Below, piece after piece: positions 16,742 to 24,789 of a DNA stretch of 51,638 nt. Position 1 is the stretch's first letter. Every line of letters begins with the position of its first letter. A program made the translations under genes and the position numbers. The notes beneath the pieces were generated by a model. The model searched no databases and was not told the origin of the DNA. It worked only from the letters and a program-made list of their open reading frames with translations. The stretch comes from Desulfotomaculum sp. (lineage in GTDB: Bacteria; Bacillota; Desulfotomaculia; Desulfotomaculales; Nap2-2B), in contig DOTD01000016.1 in assembly GCA_003513005.1 (NCBI GenBank), positions 1 through 51,638 of the forward strand, in the 5' to 3' direction.

Positions 16742-19021
16742 ATGACGGCGATTTCAGCAAATCTGGGCTTTCCACGTATTGGTGTCAAGCGTGAACTAAA
16801 GCACGCAATCGAACAGTACTGGACTGGAACTATTAGCGAGCAGGAGTTAAAGAGGACAGCGGCGGGATTAAGGCAGAAACACTGGAAATTGCAGCAGGAT
16901 CACGGGATATTACATATTCCTTCCAATGATTTTTCGCTTTATGACCATGTGCTTGATACAGCCGTTATGGTCGGCGCAGTACCGCCAAGATATGGCTGGC
17001 AAGGTAAGACAGTCGGCCTTTCCACATATTTTGCTATGGCACGCGGAACAAATGATGTTACCGCAATGGAGTTAACCAAGTGGTTCGATACCAATTACCA
17101 CTATATTGTCCCTGAATTTCATGCCGGACAAACATTTTGCCTGGCTTCCACAAAGCCAATCGACGAGTTCAAAGAAGCGCTTGCGCTTGGCATATTAACG
17201 CGCCCCGTCATACTCGGGCCTGTGTCATTCCTGCTGCTTGGAAAGAGTGTTGACGGATATTTTTCATTGGGTCAGTCTTTAAGTAGGATACTTCCTGTTT
17301 ATGAATTGGTTATTTCCCGGCTTGCAGGCGCCGGAGCCGAATGGATACAGATTGATGAACCCGTTTTAACCCTTGATCTATCACAGGAAGTACTGGCTGC
17401 ATTTCCTGATGTTTATACGCGGCTGCATCGTGCGGCGGCATCCGCCCGGATATGCCTGGCTACTTATTTTAACAGCCTGGAAGATACGTTGCCTATGGTT
17501 TGCCAACTGCCCGTGCAGGCTCTGCACGTTGATTTGGTAAGGGCGCCTGAGCAGATTGATCAATTATTACATTTTGTGCCGGAGACTATGTGCTTGTCCC
17601 TGGGGATTATTGACGGGCGAAATATTTGGCGGACTGATCTTGATATTACGCTTGCTGTACTTGAACGGGCCAAAAGCATTCTATCCGGCAGAAATATTAT
17701 GGTTGCTCCATCATGTTCACTGATTCACTGTCCCGTTGATCTGGCAGAAGAGAGTAATATGGATGATGAGACAAAAGGGTGGCTGGCTTTTGCAGTTCAA
17801 AAACTGGGTGAAATATCTGTGTTGACAAAGGCTTTCAATGAAGGACGCGAATCGGTAAAGGAAGTATTGCTGGAGAGCAAAAGACGGGTAGAAAACCGCA
17901 GACAGTCCCGTCGAATTCATCAACCCGCCGTACAATCACGCACTGCATCTATTAACTACTCCATGCTGCGCCGAAAGAGCGCGTATTCTGCCCGGCGTGA
18001 ATTGCAGCGCACGTCGTTGCGACTGCCGGCGCTACCTACTACTACCATCGGTTCTTTTCCTCAAACAGCCGAAGTCCGTACTATGCGCGCCGCTGTGAGG
18101 AAAGGTGAAATTACCAATGAACAATATAGTGTTTTTCTGAAGAAAACAATCTTTGATGCAATCCGTTTTCAGGAAGAGATTGGTTTGGATGTCCTGGTGC
18201 ACGGTGAGGCTGAGCGTAACGACATGGTAGAATACTTTGGAGAGCAGTTGAATGGCCTTATGTCTACGCAAAACGGGTGGGTGCAAAGCTATGGAACACG
18301 GTTTGTCAAGCCGCCGATAATCTTCGGTGATATTTATCGTTCATCGGCAATGACAGTGAACTGGATTAAATATGCGCAATCACTTACAGATAAACCTATT
18401 AAAGGAATGCTCACTGGACCGGTTACCATACTACAATGGTCATTTGTTCGTGACGACAAACCGCGTCAAAATATCGCGTTTCAACTGGCCCTGGCGTTGC
18501 GTGATGAAGTAGCAGACCTCGAAGCGGCCGGCATCAAGGTTATACAGATAGATGAACCGGCGCTGCGTGAAGGACTGCCGTTGCGGCGTAAACAGTGGCC
18601 GGCTTATCTTGAGTGGGCGGTAAATGCCTTTAAACTGGTTTCGTCAGGTGTGCGAGACGATACACAAATTCACACGCATATGTGCTATAGTAATTTCAAT
18701 GATATTATTGACTCAATTGCCGCATTAGACGCGGATGTCATATCTATAGAAGCTTCCCGGTCCAACATGGAACTGCTGAAAGTATTTGCTCAATTTCAAT
18801 ACCCTAACGAGATCGGTCCGGGTGTTTATGATATTCATAGCCCCCGTGTGCCTTCGGTTGAAGAGATCGTCAGCCATCTTCACAACGCATTGGCAGTTCT
18901 GGACAGCGGGCAAATATGGGTAAATCCGGATTGTGGGCTAAAAACACGCGGCTGGCCTGAAGCAAGAAAATCCTTGGAAAATATGGTTGCCGCCGCGCGC
19001 TTGGTGCGTTCAGCCCTGTAA
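16742..19021 (+). CDS. metE: Cobalamin-independent methionine synthase
   Basis: 759 residues, the normal length for MetE. It transfers the methyl group of 5-methyltetrahydropteroyl-triglutamate to homocysteine. The N-terminal barrel starts with LGFPRIGVKRELKHAIEQYW. The C-terminal barrel has TTTIGSFPQTAEVR, QIDEPALREG, the zinc ligands His and Cys in HTHMCYSN (about residue 641-645) and a further Cys in NPDCGLKTRGW (about 735). An AGAGGTG lies upstream of the ATG. The B12 riboswitch in front shows that the cell represses this enzyme when cobalamin is available, implying that a B12-dependent route (MetH) also exists in the genome. The gene is intact. Confidence 0.95.
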   Translation: MTAISANLGFPRIGVKRELKHAIEQYWTGTISEQELKRTAAGLRQKHWKLQQDHGILHIPSNDFSLYDHVLDTAVMVGAVPPRYGWQGKTVGLSTYFAMARGTNDVTAMELTKWFDTNYHYIVPEFHAGQTFCLASTKPIDEFKEALALGILTRPVILGPVSFLLLGKSVDGYFSLGQSLSRILPVYELVISRLAGAGAEWIQIDEPVLTLDLSQEVLAAFPDVYTRLHRAAASARICLATYFNSLEDTLPMVCQLPVQALHVDLVRAPEQIDQLLHFVPETMCLSLGIIDGRNIWRTDLDITLAVLERAKSILSGRNIMVAPSCSLIHCPVDLAEESNMDDETKGWLAFAVQKLGEISVLTKAFNEGRESVKEVLLESKRRVENRRQSRRIHQPAVQSRTASINYSMLRRKSAYSARRELQRTSLRLPALPTTTIGSFPQTAEVRTMRAAVRKGEITNEQYSVFLKKTIFDAIRFQEEIGLDVLVHGEAERNDMVEYFGEQLNGLMSTQNGWVQSYGTRFVKPPIIFGDIYRSSAMTVNWIKYAQSLTDKPIKGMLTGPVTILQWSFVRDDKPRQNIAFQLALALRDEVADLEAAGIKVIQIDEPALREGLPLRRKQWPAYLEWAVNAFKLVSSGVRDDTQIHTHMCYSNFNDIIDSIAALDADVISIEASRSNMELLKVFAQFQYPNEIGPGVYDIHSPRVPSVEEIVSHLHNALAVLDSGQIWVNPDCGLKTRGWPEARKSLENMVAAARLVRSAL

Positions 19022-19056
19022 AATAAGTGGAACACGAGAGGGGATAAAGCTTTCAA

Positions 19057-19515
19057 ATGAGCTGCAATTCTAGTAAAATTAACGTAATCCCTTTGCAGCA
19101 TTGTGTTGCGCTTCCAAAATACGCACACGGAGACGGTGGTGATGCAGCTGCGGATGCATTTGCCGCTGTTATAGAACCGGTTGATATTCTTCCGGGGGAA
19201 ACCTGCATCATACCGCTTGGCTTTAAAATTCAGGCGCCGGATGGCTTTATGCTTGCCGTACTGGCAAGATCGGGGCTTGCGGCAGAAGGGATCCTGGTCC
19301 CCAATTCGCCGGGAGTTATAGACTGCAACTACCGCGGAGAGGTATGCGCTTTATTATATAACAGCCGGAGAGATAAAGTTTTCACGGTCAGTCGCGGGGA
19401 CCGTATTTGTCAGGTTGCTCTTATTCCTGTGTTTAACATCAAATGGAATATGGTAAACAAACTGCCGGAAACATCGCGTGGAGCAGGGGGATTTGGTTCT
19501 ACAGGGGCCGGATAG
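19057..19515 (+). CDS. dut: dUTP diphosphatase
   Basis: 152 residues, a typical trimeric dUTPase. Motif 1 is AADAFAA, motif 2 ARSGLAAEG, motif 3 GVIDCNYRGEV, motif 4 RGDRICQ and motif 5 RGAGGFGSTG near the C-terminus. It cleaves dUTP to dUMP and pyrophosphate, keeping uracil out of DNA and feeding dTMP synthesis. It lies 35 bases after metE and may be on the same transcript. Motif 1 is slightly atypical (AAADAF instead of GSAGYD), but the key aspartate is present. Confidence 0.88.
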   Translation: MSCNSSKINVIPLQHCVALPKYAHGDGGDAAADAFAAVIEPVDILPGETCIIPLGFKIQAPDGFMLAVLARSGLAAEGILVPNSPGVIDCNYRGEVCALLYNSRRDKVFTVSRGDRICQVALIPVFNIKWNMVNKLPETSRGAGGFGSTGAG

Positions 19516-19539
19516 GATATCATACGAGGAGAAATAAAT

Positions 19540-20343
19540 ATGCTATTCAGGCTGGTAAAAGTTGCAGGAGTAGATGACGCGGTCATCTCACTGTTTATGT
19601 CGAAAAGGAGTTACACTTACGAGAAAGCTGATCATGTCCGCAAAGTAATTGCTAAGTATTCCGATAATGCGGGATTCATTCATCTACCCGATAATGATAC
19701 GAAGGAAACCGCCCAAATCCGCGATTGGCTGAAAAAAATCACAAAATATGGCGCACAATTAGGCTATAAGCGAAATCATGAAACCATTCTGAGGTTTATT
19801 GACTTTACAGTCGAGACTGTCGGTTTGCACAAGGCCGGGATGGGTGATCTCGACGCTCATGCGCAGAGAATGAACAACCGTATCGTCAGATCGTCATCCA
19901 GACTTGCTGAGTTTGCCAGCGGCGAAAAGAGCGAGTTTTACAACGAAAAGATAATGAGTGTGGGGGAAGTAATAAGCCTCATGCGAGAAAGCAAGTCTAA
20001 AGTAAATATACCGGAGACTGTAGAGATCAATGGTGTTGAATACAAATTTAACGGTTTCGGCTATATCAGAAAGGATTATTCAGACGACCGGGATGTTATA
20101 CGGGGCACATATATGCTTTCAATCCCAAGCGACTCTATTTGGAAAGCTGATTTTATAGGGATGAAGCATATATATGCTATGCGAAACAAGAACACCCACG
20201 CGCATCCTGAGCTAAGAGACGGTATGGAACAGGTTACCGGGCAAATTGAACAAGCGCTTCCGATAGTGGGGAAAGCGATTGCTAACGAATGGATTAACGG
20301 TGAGTGGATTCATGTGAGTAAGACTGAGTTAAAAAAACATTGA
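19540..20343 (+). CDS. Uncharacterised protein, possibly a distant ThyX-like protein
   Basis: 267 residues. The ATG has GAGGAG eight bases upstream. It begins 24 bases after dut, so co-expression is likely. The central part NNRIVRSSSRLAEFASGEKSE and the C-terminal part AMRNKNTHAHPELRDGMEQV are suggestive of the flavin-dependent thymidylate synthase fold (an arginine/serine-rich motif followed by a helical bundle), but the classical RHRxxSxNxxSxR motif is not present. The pyrimidine-metabolism neighbour (dUTPase) fits such a guess. I am not sure of the family; it could equally be a phage-derived gene of other function. Confidence 0.5.
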   Translation: MLFRLVKVAGVDDAVISLFMSKRSYTYEKADHVRKVIAKYSDNAGFIHLPDNDTKETAQIRDWLKKITKYGAQLGYKRNHETILRFIDFTVETVGLHKAGMGDLDAHAQRMNNRIVRSSSRLAEFASGEKSEFYNEKIMSVGEVISLMRESKSKVNIPETVEINGVEYKFNGFGYIRKDYSDDRDVIRGTYMLSIPSDSIWKADFIGMKHIYAMRNKNTHAHPELRDGMEQVTGQIEQALPIVGKAIANEWINGEWIHVSKTELKKH

Positions 20344-20390
20344 CCTGCCAATTCAGTGTGAGGTAAAGTAGTCTTTGGGACGGAAGAAAT

Positions 20391-20498
20391 ATGTCGAAGA
20401 AGAGAGGTTTTTTAGAGACAGGGCTCTTGTTTATGAACTTTTTATTGGATATTGACCCTGATTCTGCGGCATACAGGTTGCGGCGGTCCGATCAGTGA
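20391..20498 (+). CDS. Possible 35-residue ORF
   Basis: A short frame beginning MSKKRGFLETGLLFMNF and ending RRSDQ between two longer genes on the same strand. No strong ribosome site and no family recognised. It could equally be non-coding. Confidence 0.2.
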   Translation: MSKKRGFLETGLLFMNFLLDIDPDSAAYRLRRSDQ

Positions 20499-20527
20499 GA
20501 TACTAAAAATCAATAAGGAGAACAGTA

Positions 20528-21616
20528 ATGGTTTCGTTGAGAGAGATCGGCTTAAAAATAGGTGACTTATCCGCCGGATTACCAATTATTCAAGGCGGTA
20601 TGGGTATTGGTGTTTCTCTAAGCGGGCTGGCGTCAGCAGTAGCCGAACAAGGCGGTATAGGAGTTATATCTGTTGCGGGTATTGGTCTACCTGAACCGGA
20701 TTCTAAAACAAATTATCTTGGGGCCAACATCAGAGCGATTAGAAAAGAGATCAGAAAAGCACGTGAACTTACCAAGGGAATTCTGGGAGTAAACATCATG
20801 GTAGCTTTATCAAATTTCAGTGACATGGTTAAGACGGCAGTAGAGGAAGGTATTGATATTATTTTTTCCGGCGCCGGTCTTCCGCTGAATCTCCCTTTAT
20901 TCTTACAAAAGTCAACTGCTACAAAGCTTGTTCCTATTGTTTCTTCCGCAAGAGCAGCGAGCCTGATCGCTAAAAGGTGGTTAGAAAAATATCAACATGT
21001 CCCGGATGCCATTGTGGTAGAAGGGCCGATGGCAGGCGGCCACCTGGGATTTAAAAGCGAGCAGATTGATGATCCTGCTTTTAAATTGGAGAAGCTTGTT
21101 TCTGAAGTTATTGGTGTAGCAAAAATGATTGAAGAAAAGACGTCAAAACCTGTCCCTGTAATTGCGGCAGGCGGCATATATACAGGGGAAGATATATATA
21201 GATTCCTTCAGCTCGGAGCTTCGGGCGTACAGATGGCGACACGGTTTGTAACAACGGAAGAATGTGACGCTTCTTTAGAATTTAAAAACACCTATATCAA
21301 TTGCAGAAAAGAAGATATCGGAATTATAAAAAGCCCTGTCGGAATGCCCGGGAGAGCTATAATCAATGAGTTCATCGAAGATGTCAATGCAGGCGGCAAG
21401 AAACCTTATAAGTGTCCATATCATTGTATTATCACCTGCAATCATGAGTCCAGCCCTTATTGTATAGCCCTTGCTTTGATGAATGCTAAAAAAGGAAAAA
21501 TGAAACACGGATTTGCTTTTGCCGGCACAAATGCTTATAAAGCGGAGAAAATTGTTTCTGTTAAGGATCTGTTTGATTCTCTAGTTGAAGAGTATGACAG
21601 TGTTGCTGATGTTTAG
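20528..21616 (+). CDS. Nitronate monooxygenase / FabK-like flavoprotein
   Basis: 362 residues. A TIM-barrel FMN protein of the 2-nitropropane dioxygenase family: IIQGGMGIGVSLSGLASAVA at the N-terminus, GVNIMVALSNF, the conserved histidine in GPMAGGHLG (about residue 175), and the FMN-phosphate loop VIAAGGIYTGEDIYRFLQLGA (about 215-235). The C-terminal 60 residues add a cysteine cluster, CPYHC then C then C (about 298-314), unlike plain nitronate monooxygenases, and might bind a metal or iron-sulfur cluster. Start ATG with AAGGAG. Substrate uncertain: nitronate oxidation or enoyl-ACP reduction. Confidence 0.82.
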   Translation: MVSLREIGLKIGDLSAGLPIIQGGMGIGVSLSGLASAVAEQGGIGVISVAGIGLPEPDSKTNYLGANIRAIRKEIRKARELTKGILGVNIMVALSNFSDMVKTAVEEGIDIIFSGAGLPLNLPLFLQKSTATKLVPIVSSARAASLIAKRWLEKYQHVPDAIVVEGPMAGGHLGFKSEQIDDPAFKLEKLVSEVIGVAKMIEEKTSKPVPVIAAGGIYTGEDIYRFLQLGASGVQMATRFVTTEECDASLEFKNTYINCRKEDIGIIKSPVGMPGRAIINEFIEDVNAGGKKPYKCPYHCIITCNHESSPYCIALALMNAKKGKMKHGFAFAGTNAYKAEKIVSVKDLFDSLVEEYDSVADV

Positions 21617-21781
21617 TTGTTTGGCTTGAAGTAATCACCGGCTAAAAAATGGTTAACTGGGCTATTTTTTCATAGCTAAAATAGGACGCCTTTATTCATG
21701 AGTGAGCGCTTTGCGAAGCGCCGCTGCTGCAGCCCGGCGAAGTTGTTTTTTTAATAAGTCAATTTTTATAATAAGTCAAGC

Positions 21782-21815
21782 CTGACCCCCTTTACCCCCT
21801 GACCCCCTTTACCCC
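21782..21815. repeat. 17-base tandem repeat (two units)
   Basis: Two perfect units of CTGACCCCCTTTACCCC, next to a short direct repeat of AATAAGTCAA. It lies in the 490-base gap between 21617 and 22106, which otherwise holds a small GCGCTT/AAGCGC hairpin (21706-21721), the terminator at 21870 and no gene. Confidence 0.8.
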
Positions 21816-21869
21816 CGATTATCATGTTAATAAACCGGTTTAATAATTAATGTCGATTGAATAAGAAAG

Positions 21870-21913
21870 GCGCCCTTTTTTAATGTAAATGCGCTTAAAG
21901 GGCGCTTTTTTTT
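21870..21913 (+). terminator. Rho-independent terminator
   Basis: GCGCCCTTT (21870-21878) pairs with AAAGGGCGC (21897-21905) and is followed by eight T. It is well placed to end the transcript of the nitronate-monooxygenase-like gene. Confidence 0.8.
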
Positions 21914-22106
21914 AAGGGAGATAATATTGAAACCCAGACTATATAAAAAGAAAAAGAGTTGCAAATATGAATAATAGTTGTTTTACATAGGAGCAGGGTG
22001 TATATTGGAAAAAAGTCGAAAAAAAAGAGAATAGCGGGCAATCTTTGCAAGCTGGTGTTTTAACATACTTAGAACAATTAAAAAACTGACTTTATTCCTT
22101 ATTTTT

Positions 22107-22895
22107 ATGACGATCCTGCTTTTATTATTCGGCTGTGGCGTCAAAGAACTTCAAACAGATTCCAAAAATTCATCTGTGCTTTCAAAAAGCGCCTTGAATA
22201 GTGTAGCAGTCGCCGGCAGCGTTTATAAAGTCCCTGGCAAGGATGTCTATTTAACTTTTGATGACGGACCGAATACTTTTTTTACGGAACCCATTTTAAA
22301 TATCCTGGACAAGGAGCAGGTAAAGGCTTCCTTTATGGTAATCGGTAAAAATGCGGAAAGAAATCCGGACATAATTAAAAGGATGATTAATGAGGGTCAT
22401 GCCGTTATTAACCATACCTATACCCATGATTACCAAAAAATTTATTCATCACCGGAGGCTCTAATCGCTGATCTGGATCGGGCAAATACAGTGCTGGAAA
22501 ATTTGGTAGGACAACCCGTAAAAATTTTCCGGCCTCCCGGCGGCGTTAGCTTTTTAACTCATGATTTCCGGAGCAAGTTAAAGGAAAGCGGTTATCAGTC
22601 AATTGGTTGGAACATAACCGGCGCCGACACTACTCCCCGCGCCTTGAAACCGGAAGAGGTCTATCAAAGTGTTTCCAGCGGTCTGATATTAGTCGAAGAA
22701 CTTCATCTAACACCCATTGTTCTACTGCATGACGGAGGCCAGGTTGATGTTAAAGCGGCAGCGTCTCCCAGCATGGAAACGTATATCACCAACAGAGAGG
22801 CTGTAGTCAAAGTATTGCCTGAGATTATTCAGTTGTTCAAATCAAAGGGTTACACATTTGTAACAGTCGACCAGAATACACCGCAGCCGTGGTAA
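22107..22895 (+). CDS. Polysaccharide deacetylase (carbohydrate esterase 4), probable lipoprotein
   Basis: 262 residues from the ATG used here. A hydrophobic start ending LLLLFGCG is a lipobox-like signal, so the protein is probably anchored outside the membrane. The NodB domain has motif 1 TFDDGPN (catalytic Asp and metal Asp), motif 2 NHTYTHD (metal histidines), motif 3 RPPGG and a C-terminal LLHDGG. It removes acetyl groups from peptidoglycan or another glycan. A better ribosome site (AGGAG) precedes a TTG at 22005 in the same frame, but a TAG at 22032-22034 interrupts that longer frame. The intact part starts between 22035 and 22107, with no good start codon other than the ATG. Confidence 0.85.
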   Translation: MTILLLLFGCGVKELQTDSKNSSVLSKSALNSVAVAGSVYKVPGKDVYLTFDDGPNTFFTEPILNILDKEQVKASFMVIGKNAERNPDIIKRMINEGHAVINHTYTHDYQKIYSSPEALIADLDRANTVLENLVGQPVKIFRPPGGVSFLTHDFRSKLKESGYQSIGWNITGADTTPRALKPEEVYQSVSSGLILVEELHLTPIVLLHDGGQVDVKAAASPSMETYITNREAVVKVLPEIIQLFKSKGYTFVTVDQNTPQPW

Positions 22896-22947
22896 AGGAG
22901 GAATCCTGGCAGTTCAATTGAAAAACCCTCTCAAATAATTCCCTCGC

Positions 22948-23097
22948 TTATCCCATTTCTTTCCTGATTTCCCGGAGAAGATTTTTGTCAACTTTGCCGG
23001 TAGAGTTTTTTACAAGACTCTCTATTATTACAATCTGTTTTGGACATTTAAAATTGGCCATGTTCTTACTGCAGTATGAAATGAGTTCTATTAAGAA
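22948..23097 (-). pseudogene. C-terminal remnant of an AMP-forming acyl-CoA ligase
   Basis: The minus-strand frame reads LIELISYCSKNMANFKCPKQ and ends with KNSTGKVDKNLLREIRKEMG before a stop. This is the last 50 residues of the ANL superfamily, including the catalytic lysine in the A10 motif (NSTGKVDK). Everything upstream is gone: the frame runs back directly into the stop region of the HtrA gene. Confidence 0.8.
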
Positions 23098-23105
23098 TTA
23101 ACCAT

Positions 23106-23945
23106 TTACCCTTTGCTTATTAAGTCTAGAATAACATCACTGGCTGTTTTTGAAGGAATAGCAAAACCAATTCCCTCTGCCTGGGCTACAGCGGTATTGA
23201 TTCCGATTACTTCGCCGGACAGGTTAAACAGTGGGCCTCCGCTGTTTCCCGGGTTAATTGATGCGTCAGTTTGCAGCAGATTCTTGTAATTGCGGTTTCC
23301 TACGGTTATCGGACGCCCTTTGGCGCTAATCACACCAACTGTTACAGTATGATCAAGGCCGTAGGGATTTCCGATTGCGATGACCCAGTTTCCAACCCTG
23401 GTCTTATTTGAATCACCCAGTTTCAACGCCGGCAGATTTTTTGCCTGTACCTTTAAGACAGCAAGGTCCAAATTATAATCTTCGCTGACCACAGTTGCCT
23501 GGAGGGGGTTTTTATATCCCTGGATGGTGACTGTAATCCTGTCGGCTCCGTTGATGACATGGTCGTTGGTCAAAATATTACCATTGCTGGAAATAATAAA
23601 ACCGGAACCAAGACCGTGTTCCTCCTTGGTCTGCGACTGACCATAGGGACTGCCGAAGAACTGTCTGAAGAAAGGATCATTAAAAAAGGGATCCACATAA
23701 ACACTGCGGGTAGTATATGTATCGATTTTTACTACCGCAGGGCCGGCGCTGCTGACTATATCAGCGACTGTCTCAGAATCAATGATACCGGCTCCGGAGG
23801 CGTCTGCTGAATTAGCAGCCAGTGATCCTTTGCTTAGAGCGGACAGGGGGAGATCGTTGGCAAAAAGACACCCGCCCATAAACATGACTCCCGCAATAAA
23901 AGCGGCTAAGGCAATAAAAAAGAGGTTTCTTTTAAAATTTGGCAT
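23106..23945 (-). CDS. HtrA/DegP-type trypsin-like serine protease, PDZ domain missing
   Basis: About 279 residues. ATG at 23945 chosen because AAGGAAGG lies eight bases before it; the upstream GTG touches that site. One N-terminal membrane anchor (about residues 8-28), then a trypsin-like fold with His in NDHVI, Asp in NLDLAVLK and Ser in NPGNSGGPL. Family members degrade misfolded envelope proteins. The frame stops at DLISKG, where the linker to the PDZ domain normally begins, and only eight bases further on lies the tail of an unrelated acyl-CoA ligase. The protease domain is complete and could still work, but regulation by PDZ is lost. Confidence 0.85.
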   Translation of the reverse strand: MPNFKRNLFFIALAAFIAGVMFMGGCLFANDLPLSALSKGSLAANSADASGAGIIDSETVADIVSSAGPAVVKIDTYTTRSVYVDPFFNDPFFRQFFGSPYGQSQTKEEHGLGSGFIISSNGNILTNDHVINGADRITVTIQGYKNPLQATVVSEDYNLDLAVLKVQAKNLPALKLGDSNKTRVGNWVIAIGNPYGLDHTVTVGVISAKGRPITVGNRNYKNLLQTDASINPGNSGGPLFNLSGEVIGINTAVAQAEGIGFAIPSKTASDVILDLISKG

Positions 23946-24130
23946 ATCTTTCACCTTCCTTGAAAAATAAAAACATCCTTTGCAGGTAATTTTATCAAAA
24001 TAAACTCAAAATAGATATGGAGAATTATTGAAGAAAGTGTGAAGTTTTTTTGGTTATCGGAAAGCAGTGTTTTTGTAAGTTTAATATATAGCTTATTGAT
24101 TTATCTTTTTTTTCCAATTGGCGCATTATG

Positions 24131-24139
24131 TGTTATAAT
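24131..24139 (+). promoter_or_regulatory. Extended -10 promoter element
   Basis: TGTTATAAT is an exact extended -10 element. It lies upstream of the ATG at 24210 but inside the longer frame that opens at 24039, which argues for the later start codon of the DUF2062 gene. Confidence 0.55.
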
Positions 24140-24209
24140 TCTACCAGATGAATTTTTACAGCCAAAGGTAATAAAGTTTTTTATTATAAAACATAAGGAA
24201 CAAAATCTA

Positions 24210-24734
24210 ATGGGCAAACAAGCTGTATACTGTATTAGGCTTTGGAAAGACCGGATACTGAACAAGTTTAAAAACCTTTTTTCCGTGAGGCCGGGTAGTA
24301 AATTACATTCCTACTTGAAAAAAATCTTAAATTTATCTGATTCACCGAAAAAGATCGCCGGTGGGGTGGCTCTTGGTCTGGCGTTTGATTTTCTTCCAAT
24401 ACCCATAATCAGTATACCTTTATCCTATTTAGCCGCCCGTGCGGTAAAAGTTAATCCTGTTGCGGCAGTATCTACAGTAGTAATTCTTAAACTGGCCGTT
24501 CCTTCCTTTTATGCTCTTGATTTTTTTGTAGGAAAGCTTCTTTTTGGGGATATACAAACAGGACTGGATATCCATGATATGGGAATATCAACTTTTGACT
24601 TTTTTCTTGATAAACTGTTCGAACACGGTTACCCTTTTATTTTAGGCAGCCTGATTAATGCCGCTATAATAGGGTTTGTTTCTTATTACTTTTTAATGTG
24701 GTTTATCAGGCGCAGGCAGGGATCGGGAAAATGA
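24210..24734 (+). CDS. DUF2062 membrane protein
   Basis: About 174 residues from the ATG at 24210 (AAGGAAC nine bases upstream). The basic N-terminus is followed by the DUF2062 core: SPKKIAGGVALGLAFDFLPI, then PLSYLAARAVKVNPVAAV, with three to four membrane helices. Function unknown; family members are often next to glycosyltransferase or envelope genes. A longer frame from 24039 exists but begins before the promoter-like element. Confidence 0.7.
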   Translation: MGKQAVYCIRLWKDRILNKFKNLFSVRPGSKLHSYLKKILNLSDSPKKIAGGVALGLAFDFLPIPIISIPLSYLAARAVKVNPVAAVSTVVILKLAVPSFYALDFFVGKLLFGDIQTGLDIHDMGISTFDFFLDKLFEHGYPFILGSLINAAIIGFVSYYFLMWFIRRRQGSGK

Positions 24735-24789
24735 AAAAGAATAGACATCCCCGTATAATATGAACTTTTTTCAGGGTGTGAGATATCTT

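Noticed and set aside
22032..22034. Pyrrolysine codon
   Set aside because: A single TAG near a start codon without conserved context or visible pyl genes is far better explained by mutation or a different start.
24039..24209. Longer N-terminus for the DUF2062 protein
   Set aside because: An extended -10 promoter element lies inside it and the ATG at 24210 has the better ribosome site; the extra residues do not fit the family.
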